Below are positions 1-5,901 of a stretch of 9,138 bases of DNA, piece after piece. Below the pieces are notes generated by a model that saw nothing but the letters and a program-made list of their open reading frames with translations, searched no databases and was not told the DNA's origin. The DNA comes from Phenylobacterium sp. (GTDB taxonomy: Bacteria > Pseudomonadota > Alphaproteobacteria > Caulobacterales > Caulobacteraceae): positions 1-9,138 of the forward strand of contig JANXXA010000432.1 in assembly GCA_025350885.1 (NCBI GenBank), given 5' to 3'. Position 1 is the stretch's first letter; each line of letters starts with the position of its first letter. The position numbers and the translations under genes are program-made.

Positions 1-667
1 CGAGCGGCATGGACGGGAAGGCGCGCTCGGCCAGCGGCGTGCGCGACAGCGGCCTGACCGTCGCCTTGGACAGGCCCAACGCCCGCAAGCCGGGCGCGGG
101 GTGGCTCTTGAGCAGCGCGGCCAGCACCTGGGCGGCGCGCGGGGAGTGCAGCAGGACCGCGTCGCTCAGCACCAGCCGGGCGGCGGTTTCCGCATCCAGC
201 TTCAGCGGGCCGGTCTCATAGAGGATCAGGCGGCGCACCTCGACGCCCAGGCGTTCCAGCGCGCCGGCCAGGTCCCCGGCCGGCTCGGCGGCGCCGGGGT
301 GCAGCACGCAGCCGCGCAGTTCGCTCCGCCGCTGGCCGATGCCCTCGGCCAGGGCGTCGACGTCACCGTCGGCCGACAGCACCAGTCGGAATCCCGCCGC
401 GCGCGCCGCCTGGGCAGTGGCCGCGCCGACCGCGAAGACCCTCAGCGCCCGCTCGGCGCACAGCTCGGCAAAGGCGCGAACGCCGTTGGCGCTGGTGAAG
501 GCCAGCGCCGCGACCCCGGTCAGATCGACGGCGATGTCGTCAAGATTGCGCACCGCCAGCAACGGGCCGATCAGCGCCTCGTGCCCCAGCGCGCGGACCC
601 GGTCGGCGGTGGCCTCGGCCCCCGGCTGGGCTCGGGTGATCCAGATCTTCTGACGGCGGCGGGCCAT
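1..667 (-). CDS. hemD: Uroporphyrinogen-III synthase (3' end outside window)
   Basis: Converts hydroxymethylbilane to uroporphyrinogen III by cyclising the linear tetrapyrrole and inverting ring D, a cytosolic step of heme biosynthesis. Reading leftwards from the ATG at 667 gives 222 open residues with no stop, so the C-terminus lies beyond the window. Two-lobed HemD features are visible: an N-terminal strand KIWITRAQPG (7-16), FTSANGVRAF (57-66), VGAATAQAARAAGF (80-93), a central LILYET (147-152), HSPRAA (174-179) and GLSKATVRPL (198-207). HemD sequences are poorly conserved, but this order of motifs is characteristic. Family members are usually about 230-260 residues, so only a short tail is missing. 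The start has AGG five bases upstream (672-674). A GCTAAA element (676-681) lies almost on the start codon, so the transcript could be nearly leaderless. hemC is not seen upstream; the next gene is divergent. Confidence 0.9.
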   Translation of the reverse strand, partial: MARRRQKIWITRAQPGAEATADRVRALGHEALIGPLLAVRNLDDIAVDLTGVAALAFTSANGVRAFAELCAERALRVFAVGAATAQAARAAGFRLVLSADGDVDALAEGIGQRRSELRGCVLHPGAAEPAGDLAGALERLGVEVRRLILYETGPLKLDAETAARLVLSDAVLLHSPRAAQVLAALLKSHPAPGLRALGLSKATVRPLSRTPLAERAFPSMPL

Positions 668-752
668 GGGAGCCTTTTAGCGCGGATTGGCTTAACCTTG
701 CGCAAACCGTAAGAGCCGGAGCCAGTCGGCGCCAGCGTGAAGGACTTGAGTG

Positions 753-953
753 ATGCCCGAGGATCATTCCGCCGCCGAAGGCCCGCGCCCGGCCGCCGTA
801 CCTGCCGACGAGACCCCGATCCAGCGCGCGCTGCGGCTGAAGACCGCCGCCATTGACGCCCGGCCCAAGCCCCCCAGGGGCGGCAAGTTCCAGCGCCAAC
901 AGGCCGCCGCCGCCCGATCCTCGTCGAAATCCAAACCCTGGATGTCGCGCTAA
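753..953 (+). CDS. Small basic conserved-looking protein of unknown function
   Basis: Encodes 66 residues and is divergent from hemD. The protein is charged and probably disordered: an acidic, Pro/Ala-rich N-terminus, then QRALRLKTAAIDARPKPP (24-41), a GGKFQRQQAAAAR stretch (43-55) and a C-terminal SKPWMSR. The central RALRLKxAxxxARPKPP-GGKxQR pattern resembles small uncharacterised proteins that I recall from Caulobacterales; this is memory, not a search. The start was set at ATG 753 because AGGA (741-744) lies eight bases upstream; a GTG immediately before it (750) is an alternative. The basic tail would suit nucleic-acid or ribosome binding, but nothing shows that. Its TAA overlaps the TAG of the convergent acyl-CoA ligase in the bases CTAA (950-953), leaving no room for a terminator between them. 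Confidence 0.65.
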   Translation: MPEDHSAAEGPRPAAVPADETPIQRALRLKTAAIDARPKPPRGGKFQRQQAAAARSSSKSKPWMSR

Positions 954-2425
954 GCGGCCGTCTCCGCCGGCTTGATCCGTGCGTCGCGCAGCGCCGAGCG
1001 CCGCACCTTGCCGGCGTCGTCGCGCAGCGGTTCATCGACGAACTCGTAGGATCTCGGCTGTTTGTAGCTGACCAGCCGGTCGGCCAGATGGGCTTTCAGG
1101 TCCTCCGGCGTCACCGCGCCCTGGGCCTGGACGATGGCGTGGATCGCGGCGCCGAAATCGTCGTCGGGCAGGCCGATCACCGCGACCGACTGCACCGCCG
1201 GATGCTCCTCCAGCGCCGCCTCGATCTCGGCGGGATAAACGTTGGAGCCGCCCACCAGGATCATGTCGGTGCGCCGGTCGGCCAGGTACAGATAGCCCTC
1301 CTCGTCGAACCAGCCGATGTCGCCAAGGCTCTCCCAGCCGCCCTCGATCACCTTGGCCGTCGCGCCTCGGTACTGATAGGTCGGCGGGCTGCCTTCCGGT
1401 CGGCGCATATAGATCTCGCCCACCTCGCGCGGGCCCAGGTCGGCGCCGTCCTCGCCGACAGCCTTCATCTCGCCGACGCTGACCTTGCCGACCGACCCCC
1501 GGTGCTCCAGCCACTCCGCGCCGGAGATGATGGTCACGGCCTGCGCCTCGGTGCCGGCATAGAGCTCCATCACCACCTCCGGTCCGATCCAGCGGATGAA
1601 CGCCTCCTTGAGGAACGCAGGGCAGGGGGCGGCCAGGTGCCACAGGGTCTCCAGCGACGACAGGTCGTGCCTGGCCCGCGCGGCGTCCGGCAGATGCCAG
1701 ATGCGGTTCATCATGGTCGGCACCAGATAGACCCAGGTGGCGCGGCGCGTTTCGATCTCGGCCAGGGTCGCCTCCGGGTCGAACCGGGGCATCACCACCA
1801 TGTGGCAGCCCATGGCGATGGCCGCCATCATCATCCCGAAGCCGGCGTTGTGATAGAGCGGCGCGGGCAGCACGGCGATGGAATCGGGCTTCATCCGCCA
1901 GCCGCCGATCTCCGGCGTCTGCGCCAGGGTCTCGCCCGGCTGGCCCGACAGGATCAGCTTGGGCCGCCCGGTTGAGCCGCCGCTGGTGGGGGCTTTGGCG
2001 ATCGCCGCGGTGGCGTCGGGCAGGTCGCTATCATCGTCGGCGCGGGCCGCGATGTCGGCGAGGGTGACCAGCGGCCGGTCGATCGCATGCTGGAAGTCGG
2101 CAATCACCAGGGGCGTCTCGGCCAGTTCGGCGATCTGCTGCAGCTCGCCCTTCGGCAGGCGGAACGACACCGGCTGCGGCGTCGCGCCAAGCTTCCAGAT
2201 CGCATAGCAGGCCTCGACGAACCCCACCCCGTTGGGCAGGCCCAGCGTGACCAGATCGCCGTGCTTCACACCCAGCGCCGCAAGTCCGCGCGCCAGCCGA
2301 TTGGTCCGCCGGTGCAGCTGGGCATAGGTCAGCGTGGTCTCGCCGCAGCTCACCGCCGGCGCGTTCGGCTGGAACCGGGCGTGCTGCGCCAGCTTGGCGC
2401 CCAGGGAAATCATCTCGTCGGCCAT
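950..2425 (-). CDS. AMP-dependent acyl-CoA synthetase/ligase (bile-acid-CoA-ligase-like)
   Basis: A cytosolic enzyme of the ANL adenylating superfamily: it activates a carboxylic acid with ATP to an acyl-adenylate and transfers it to CoA. It has 491 residues, typical of short acyl-CoA ligases. Motifs are in order: P-loop A3 as TSGGSTGRPK (147-156), APLYHNAGF (188-196), A5 YAGTE (289-293), A7 LGDIGWFDEEGYLYLADR (367-384), A8 hinge DRRTDMILVGGSNVYPAEIE (383-402) and the catalytic A10 lysine in DAGKVRRSALR (K473). All catalytic positions are present. The P-loop reads SGGST instead of the common SGTTG, a form I associate with the BaiB/steroid-acid CoA ligase branch, so a bulky or cyclic acid is possible but unproven. 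ATG 2425 has AGGA (2432-2435) six bases upstream. It is monocistronic here; no beta-oxidation partners are in view. Confidence 0.9.
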   Translation of the reverse strand: MADEMISLGAKLAQHARFQPNAPAVSCGETTLTYAQLHRRTNRLARGLAALGVKHGDLVTLGLPNGVGFVEACYAIWKLGATPQPVSFRLPKGELQQIAELAETPLVIADFQHAIDRPLVTLADIAARADDDSDLPDATAAIAKAPTSGGSTGRPKLILSGQPGETLAQTPEIGGWRMKPDSIAVLPAPLYHNAGFGMMMAAIAMGCHMVVMPRFDPEATLAEIETRRATWVYLVPTMMNRIWHLPDAARARHDLSSLETLWHLAAPCPAFLKEAFIRWIGPEVVMELYAGTEAQAVTIISGAEWLEHRGSVGKVSVGEMKAVGEDGADLGPREVGEIYMRRPEGSPPTYQYRGATAKVIEGGWESLGDIGWFDEEGYLYLADRRTDMILVGGSNVYPAEIEAALEEHPAVQSVAVIGLPDDDFGAAIHAIVQAQGAVTPEDLKAHLADRLVSYKQPRSYEFVDEPLRDDAGKVRRSALRDARIKPAETAA

Positions 2426-2556
2426 GGGGTGTCCTGAAGATCGGCGGGTTGAAAGCCACTCTCCCTATCCGCCCGGGCTCGGCAAGAGCGCTCGAACGTC
2501 GCGCCCGCGGCGCCGGCGGAGAAAAGGCTCCCGTGCACGACAAGGATTACAGGTCG

Positions 2557-2602
2557 TTCATGTAATGAATTGTCGTCAGGTTTGTGAATTCGGCGTCATT
2601 AC
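2557..2602. promoter_or_regulatory. Inverted repeats in divergent spacer (candidate operator)
   Basis: The spacer 2426-2695 separates the minus-strand acyl-CoA ligase from the plus-strand small secreted gene and is clearly richer in A+T from about 2545 to 2650. It contains a perfect short palindrome, TTCAT-GTA-ATGAA (2557-2569), overlapping a longer-range inverted repeat GTAATGA (2562-2568) / TCATTAC (2596-2602). TCGTTCA also occurs twice (2554-2560 and 2629-2635). Such symmetry is what a dimeric TetR-, GntR- or MarR-type repressor would bind, and the position suits control of either neighbour. No regulator gene sits next to it and I could not fix a convincing -35/-10 pair on either strand. 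The rest of the spacer shows nothing else I can name. Confidence 0.3.
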
Positions 2603-2695
2603 GCAATCTTCACGGGACTTGCACAGCATCGTTCAGTATTCCCTGGTCATCGGCGGTTGACACCGCCACGCACATTCGAACCAGGGACAAGACCC

Positions 2696-2896
2696 ATGAA
2701 GAACTTCATCGCCCAAGTCGCCGGCATCGCCACCCTGGCGCTCGGCTCCCTGCCGCTCGTGGCGCTGACCACCACGGTCCACGCCCAGACCCCCGGCGCG
2801 ATCACTGCCGCCCTGCGCGCTGATCGCGACCTCCCCGCCGTCGGCGCCGTGAACGAAAGGACCGCTCCACACCTTCGCATCGCCAGCCGCGTCTGA
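2696..2896 (+). CDS. Small secreted protein with UrcA-like signal peptide
   Basis: 66 residues. Residues 1-30 form a clear Sec signal peptide: MKNF start, a hydrophobic core IATLALGSLPLVALTTTV, then a VHA-Q cleavage site (A-x-A type) near residue 30. The mature part is only about 36 residues (QTPGAITAAL to the end) with no cysteine and no recognised domain. The N-terminus resembles those of UrcA-family and related small exported proteins of Caulobacterales, which normally carry 60-80 further residues including a cysteine near the end. This copy may therefore be shortened or frameshifted, but that is inference. ATG 2696 was chosen because AGGGA lies just upstream and the signal peptide begins there; the frame opens earlier at a TTG (2657). 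A small hairpin, GGCGGT-TGAC-ACCGCC (2652-2667), lies in the leader. Transcription is probably ended by the strong hairpin at 2985. Confidence 0.6.
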   Translation: MKNFIAQVAGIATLALGSLPLVALTTTVHAQTPGAITAALRADRDLPAVGAVNERTAPHLRIASRV

Positions 2897-2947
2897 ATCC
2901 CTCCAGACTGCGTAGAATAGAACGCGAGGCGCCTCCCACGCCACGCC

Positions 2948-2978
2948 GGCCGCCCCGAAGCTCCCCAGCCCGGCGGCC
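2948..2978. repeat. 7-bp inverted repeat in 3' untranslated region
   Basis: GGCCGCC (2948-2954) pairs perfectly with GGCGGCC (2972-2978) across 17 bases. It lies between the stop of the small secreted gene and its terminator, so the transcript tail would carry two consecutive hairpins. No U-tract follows this one, so it is not itself a terminator. Confidence 0.4.
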
Positions 2979-2984
2979 AACAGC

Positions 2985-3024
2985 CAGGCCCGCGACCCCG
3001 CCCCGGTCGCGGGCCTGTTCTTTT
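2985..3024 (+). terminator. Rho-independent terminator
   Basis: A perfect 13-bp stem, CAGGCCCGCGACC (2985-2997) with GGTCGCGGGCCTG (3005-3017), closed by the 7-base loop CCGCCCC and followed by TTCTTTT (3018-3024). The T-tract lies only on the plus-strand side, so it acts rightwards. It lies about 90 bases after the small secreted gene and separates it from the PEP-CTERM gene, which must then have its own promoter within 3025-3138. Confidence 0.85.
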
Positions 3025-3138
3025 GGCGAATGAGAGCCCCAAAGCCCCGTCACCCTCCCCGATCCGGGAGGTATCGCCGCCGGCTCCAGCGTGATGTGTG
3101 GTTCGCCAGACTGTCCCGAGTTCCGGAGTGATCACCCG

Positions 3139-3846
3139 ATGTTGCGTCTTCCTGGTTCCACCGCCCTGGCCGCCGGCTTGGCGCTTGTCGCGCTCGGCGC
3201 CGCCTCCCAGGCGCAGGCCGCGGTGATCGGCACGCTCAGCTTCGACACACCGTCGGCCACGGTCGCCAACAATGTCGCGATCCCGATCTGGGTGACCCTG
3301 TCGCTCGACGCGGCGTCGGACGCCCTGATCACCGACGCCAGCGGCGCGATCGTCTCGCCCGCCACCCTGCCGCCCGCGGTCGCCGGTTTCCCGCGGGTGT
3401 TCCTCAACAACGGCTATGAGTGCGGCGGCACGTTCACTTCAGGCTGCGGCCCCGGCGAATATGCCTTCAGCTTCAACTATGCGTCGCCCAGCTTCATCAA
3501 TCCGGTGAGCTTCGACCTGGAGCCCGGCGCGTCGAAAAGCTTCCTGTTCGGGACCTTCAATCCGGCGGCCGGCGCGGTGCGCGGGGGGATCTACAGCTTC
3601 TACAACGCCGTCTTCGAGTTCGAAGGCTATGACCCGGCGACCTCGACCTTCGGCTTTTCCACCATCGCCAGGACCTGCGCCAGCCACGACGCCGCCTGCA
3701 CCTTCACCCGTGACGTGTTCGAGCTGGTGCCGCCCGGCACGGGCGGGCCCGTCCCCGAGCCCGCTACGTGGGGCCTGATGATCGCCGGTCTCGGCGGGAT
3801 CGGCGCGGTGTTGCGCCGCCGCCACCCGCATCGTCTCCCCGCCTGA
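3139..3846 (+). CDS. PEP-CTERM sorting domain-containing exported protein
   Basis: 235 residues. A Sec signal peptide (1-27, hydrophobic ALAAGLALVALGAAS, cleavage after AQA) leads to a mostly beta-type, glycine- and aromatic-rich body of unknown function (about 28-200) with four cysteines in two pairs (ECGGTFTSGC 94-103; TCASHDAAC 179-187) that could form disulfides. The end is a classic sorting signal: VPEPATW (205-211), a hydrophobic helix GLMIAGLGGIGAVL (212-225), then RRR (226-228). Proteins with this tail are cleaved by an exosortase and sent to the surface or exopolysaccharide matrix; no exosortase is in the window. ATG 3139 was chosen because GGAG (3125-3128) precedes it by ten bases and the signal peptide starts there; the frame is open from GTG 3091, but that would bury the signal peptide. 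The adhesive or matrix role is inferred from the tail only. Confidence 0.88.
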   Translation: MLRLPGSTALAAGLALVALGAASQAQAAVIGTLSFDTPSATVANNVAIPIWVTLSLDAASDALITDASGAIVSPATLPPAVAGFPRVFLNNGYECGGTFTSGCGPGEYAFSFNYASPSFINPVSFDLEPGASKSFLFGTFNPAAGAVRGGIYSFYNAVFEFEGYDPATSTFGFSTIARTCASHDAACTFTRDVFELVPPGTGGPVPEPATWGLMIAGLGGIGAVLRRRHPHRLPA

Positions 3847-3923
3847 GGTCCACGGTCGGGGGGCTTCCCGCCGGGCTGGCATGCGCGCAAGCTCGGCGGG
3901 CTCTCCCCGCGCTGGACCCCTCG

Positions 3924-4292
3924 ATGATCAAGCTGACCTTCTGCCTGACCCGCCTGCCGCACCTCAGCCGCGAGGGGTTCCAGGACTACTGGCGCAACAC
4001 CCACGCGCCGCTGGTCGCCAGTGTCGCCGAAATGCTGTGCATCCGCCGCTATTCCCAGCTGCACAGCCTGTCGGTGGAGCTCAGCGCGCCCCTGCGTGTC
4101 AGCCGCCAGGCTCCACCCGAATATGATGGCGTCGCCGAGCTGTGGTTCGACAGTCTTGACGCCTTGGCGGCCAACGCCGAGCGGCCGGACGCCCGCACCG
4201 CCGCCGCGCTGTTGCTGGAGGACGAGCGGCGCTTCATCGACCTGCCGAAAAGCCCGCTCTGGTGGGGCCATGAGATGTTGATTGTCGGATAG
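3924..4292 (+). CDS. EthD-domain (dimeric alpha/beta barrel) protein
   Basis: 122 residues, a single EthD-type domain of the ferredoxin-like dimeric barrel superfamily. Visible marks are the opening strand MIKLTFCLTRLP, the signature REGFQDYWRNTHAPLV (16-31), YDGVAELWFDSLDAL (67-81) and the closing ERRFIDLPKSPLWWGHEMLI (101-120). EthD itself is needed for ether degradation by an ethABCD cytochrome P450 system, but most members are small enzymes or accessory proteins of catabolic clusters with no assigned reaction; no such partners are here. ATG 3924 marks the usual beginning of the domain; the frame is open far upstream inside the PEP-CTERM gene, which I treat as a shadow. The Shine-Dalgarno is weak. 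It lies 77 bases after the PEP-CTERM stop, so the two could be cotranscribed, although their roles seem unrelated. Confidence 0.85.
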   Translation: MIKLTFCLTRLPHLSREGFQDYWRNTHAPLVASVAEMLCIRRYSQLHSLSVELSAPLRVSRQAPPEYDGVAELWFDSLDALAANAERPDARTAAALLLEDERRFIDLPKSPLWWGHEMLIVG

Positions 4293-4346
4293 TCGAGTGG
4301 GTCGGCTGGGGCGACTACGCCGGGGCTTTCGTGACAGGCCCGGATT

Positions 4347-4655
4347 TCAGGCGCCCAACTCAACCCCTGCGGGCTGGGGGCGGCGGCGCGGGACCTCGTC
4401 GGCCATCGCGTCTTCGCCATTCCCTTGAGCCGCTTCCTGCAACCCGTGCAGCAACTCCGTCAGCGGAGTCTTCAGCACCCGCGACAGCATCAGCAGCCGG
4501 GCGATCGAAATGGCGTTGATCCCGGCCTCATATTTCTGGATCTGCTGAAACCGCAGGCCGCAGGCCGTAGCCACCTGGCCCTGGGTCAGCGCCAGCAGCC
4601 GCCGCCGCGCCCGCAGGCGTCGACCGACCAATTGGTAGATTTCCTGGTCACGCAT
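4347..4655 (-). CDS. XRE-family helix-turn-helix regulator
   Basis: 102 residues. Residues 8-70 form a Cro/CI-type HTH domain: QLVGRRLRARRRLLALTQGQ, then VATACGLRFQQIQKYEAGIN (28-47) containing the recognition helix, and ISIARLLMLSRVLKTPLTEL (49-68). The RFQQIQKYExGxNxIS pattern is typical of the small XRE regulators common in Caulobacterales. The tail (75-102) is acidic then Pro/Arg-rich and probably disordered; no ligand or multimerisation domain is present. ATG 4655 was chosen over the 68-codon-longer open frame because the HTH homology starts there and the upstream part is low-complexity; AAGG sits four bases before it. A possible weak promoter, TTGCAA then TATTCG, lies on the minus strand around 4684-4716, and a LexA-type box sits 135 bases upstream. 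The target genes are unknown. Confidence 0.85.
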   Translation of the reverse strand: MRDQEIYQLVGRRLRARRRLLALTQGQVATACGLRFQQIQKYEAGINAISIARLLMLSRVLKTPLTELLHGLQEAAQGNGEDAMADEVPRRRPQPAGVELGA

Positions 4656-4789
4656 ACGCCTTAGGATCCCCAAACAACCGTGACTACGAATACGGGTGGG
4701 GGGAGAAAAGGTTGCAAAGCCTGGCGCCCCGGCTTCGGCGGCGCGGCCCGTCCCCGCCCCGCCGCAGCCAGCTTTCCGACCGGTGACTT

Positions 4790-4804
4790 GAACGCCGGAT
4801 GAAC
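4790..4804. promoter_or_regulatory. LexA-type box GAAC-N7-GAAC (candidate)
   Basis: GAAC (4790-4793), seven bases, GAAC (4801-4804): an exact match to the alphaproteobacterial SOS box direct repeat (GTTC-N7-GTTC on the minus strand). It sits in the 243-bp spacer 4656-4898, 135 bases upstream of the XRE gene and downstream of the terminase-like gene. By arithmetic, with equal base frequencies, an 8-base pattern like this is expected 0.28 times in a window of this size counting both strands, so chance cannot be excluded. No promoter element clearly overlaps it. Nothing else was recognised in the spacer. Confidence 0.35.
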
Positions 4805-4898
4805 GGCGATCGGCGCGAGACCTCCGGACGCCGCGGCACGTCGCGGCCAGCTGCGACATCAGCCCTCGTAAAGCACCTCGGTAGAGCCATCCGCGGCT

Positions 4899-5591
4899 TT
4901 AAGCGTCACTCGCAGCGCCCTCGGCTCCCCCCGCCGGTCCCCCCGCCGAGGCTGGCGCATAGCGCTTCAGCGACCGGCGCCCGGCCCGCCGGTCCACCGC
5001 CCGCACCGTGCGGCGCAGCATCGGCCAGGACGCCCGCTCGCCGAGCCAGGGCAGGTCCTCGCAGGCGTCCTCCAGCATGATCTCCGGCGCCAGGGCCTTG
5101 GCGCGACGGTACTGCTCCAGGAAATCGGGATACCGCCGCATCCAGTTGTAGGCGGTGCCCACGCACGGCAGGTCGGGGTCGCGACAGACCTCGCTCAACC
5201 CCTCGCCACGCATCACCCGCAGCAGGATTTCGTCAGCGACGCCCTGGCAATAGCCGTCGAAGCCGGCGTTCCAGGCCCGCCGGCGCACGGCCGCCCGGCT
5301 GGCCGCATCCCGCGCCCCCTGCGCCGCCAGCGACGCGGCCCGCGCGACGCCCATCGCATGGTCCTTCATCAGCCGGAACTCCGCATGCGCCCGCGCCCAG
5401 TTCCACACCGTCTTCTCGGTCGGCATCTCAGGGTCATGCCGACAGATCGCCCGCAGACTCTCCCCGGCCGCCAGCCGCCGACAGATCGCCGCGCCCAGCC
5501 TCACGTCATAGGTCGACACATAGAGCCCGGGCGCCTGCTGCGGCGCCAGCGTGCGCCTTGACGTGAAACGGGGCGGCGAAGCCATCCCCAC
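4899..5591 (-). CDS. Terminase small subunit-like protein with duplicated HTH unit
   Basis: 230 residues. Two related units are visible. Unit 1 (34-81) contains AAICRRLAAGESLRAICRHD, then PTEKTVWNWARAHAEF; unit 2 (120-167) contains DEILLRVMRGEGLSEVCRDP, then CVGTAYNWMRRYPDFLEQYR. This GESLxxICRDPxxP-x(3)-TVxxWxxxxPEF pattern is that of Sf6-type phage terminase small subunits, whose HTH recognises viral DNA at packaging initiation. The C-terminal part (168-230) has basic clusters (RRTVRAVDRRAGRRSLKR) and a Gly/Ala-rich tail. No large terminase, portal or capsid gene is near, and such genes also occur singly in alphaproteobacterial chromosomes, so the present role may be DNA binding unrelated to packaging. 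The start is ambiguous: GTG 5591 (GAG five bases upstream) or ATG 5585. Confidence 0.75.
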   Translation of the reverse strand: MGMASPPRFTSRRTLAPQQAPGLYVSTYDVRLGAAICRRLAAGESLRAICRHDPEMPTEKTVWNWARAHAEFRLMKDHAMGVARAASLAAQGARDAASRAAVRRRAWNAGFDGYCQGVADEILLRVMRGEGLSEVCRDPDLPCVGTAYNWMRRYPDFLEQYRRAKALAPEIMLEDACEDLPWLGERASWPMLRRTVRAVDRRAGRRSLKRYAPASAGGPAGGAEGAASDA

Positions 5592-5592
5592 A

Positions 5593-5901
5593 GTGTCTCA
5601 CGAGGTCCGCCCATCTCCAAAAATTCAGTGCGATGTCTCGGTATTCGGTCGCAAGCCCACCAAGGAGGCCGCGAGCACCGCCGGCCTCGGTGGCCTAGAT
5701 CATTGGAAGCTGCGACGGGTCGTGTTTGGGGTAGCGATAGTCGGGATGTTGGCCGCCCTAGGTGGCTTGGCTCTCATGAATGTGAGCGACGACGTATCGC
5801 GTTATGTCTTCGTCGGGAACCAAGCTGGAGGGAGGCTTCAGAGTACTGGCAGCGGTGAACGGCTCAGCCGTCGGGGTGCTCTTCGTGGAGTGGCTGGCTG
5901 A
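5593..5901 (+). CDS. Doubtful ORF with one membrane segment (possible gene fragment)
   Basis: An open frame of 102 codons from GTG 5593. Its middle reads like protein: KPTKEAASTAGLGGLDHWKL followed by a membrane-length segment VVFGVAIVGMLAALGGLALM, then NVSDDVSRYVFVGNQ. Codon use is less GC-biased than in the core genes, like the neighbouring protease. Against it: no Shine-Dalgarno at GTG 5593, no space for a promoter because the divergent terminase-like gene starts at 5591, and its last 38 bases run antisense through the end of the protease gene. It may be the N-terminal remnant of a membrane protein. No family is recognised. Nothing else stands out in 5592-5863. Confidence 0.3.
   Translation: MSHEVRPSPKIQCDVSVFGRKPTKEAASTAGLGGLDHWKLRRVVFGVAIVGMLAALGGLALMNVSDDVSRYVFVGNQAGGRLQSTGSGERLSRRGALRGVAG

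Noticed and set aside
101..712. 203-codon plus-strand open frame across hemD
   Set aside because: It is antisense to the clear HemD reading frame, low in complexity (Gly/Gln/Arg/Asp rich) and has no domain; long opposite-strand frames are usual at this GC content.
1088..1975. 295-codon plus-strand open frame across the acyl-CoA ligase
   Set aside because: His/Arg/Gly/Asp-rich translation antisense to an enzyme with all its motifs intact.
3867..3900. CCCGCCG/CGGCGGG inverted repeat after the PEP-CTERM gene, considered as a terminator
   Set aside because: Twenty-base loop and no T-tract on either side; not enough for a terminator call.
4684..4890. 68-codon minus-strand frame upstream of the XRE gene
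   Set aside because: Arg/Ser-rich with no homology pattern and out of register with the regulator; it covers the intergenic spacer only.
4899..5591. Prophage call based on the terminase-like gene
   Set aside because: No integrase, large terminase, portal, capsid, tail or lysis gene, and core genes follow within 1.3 kb.
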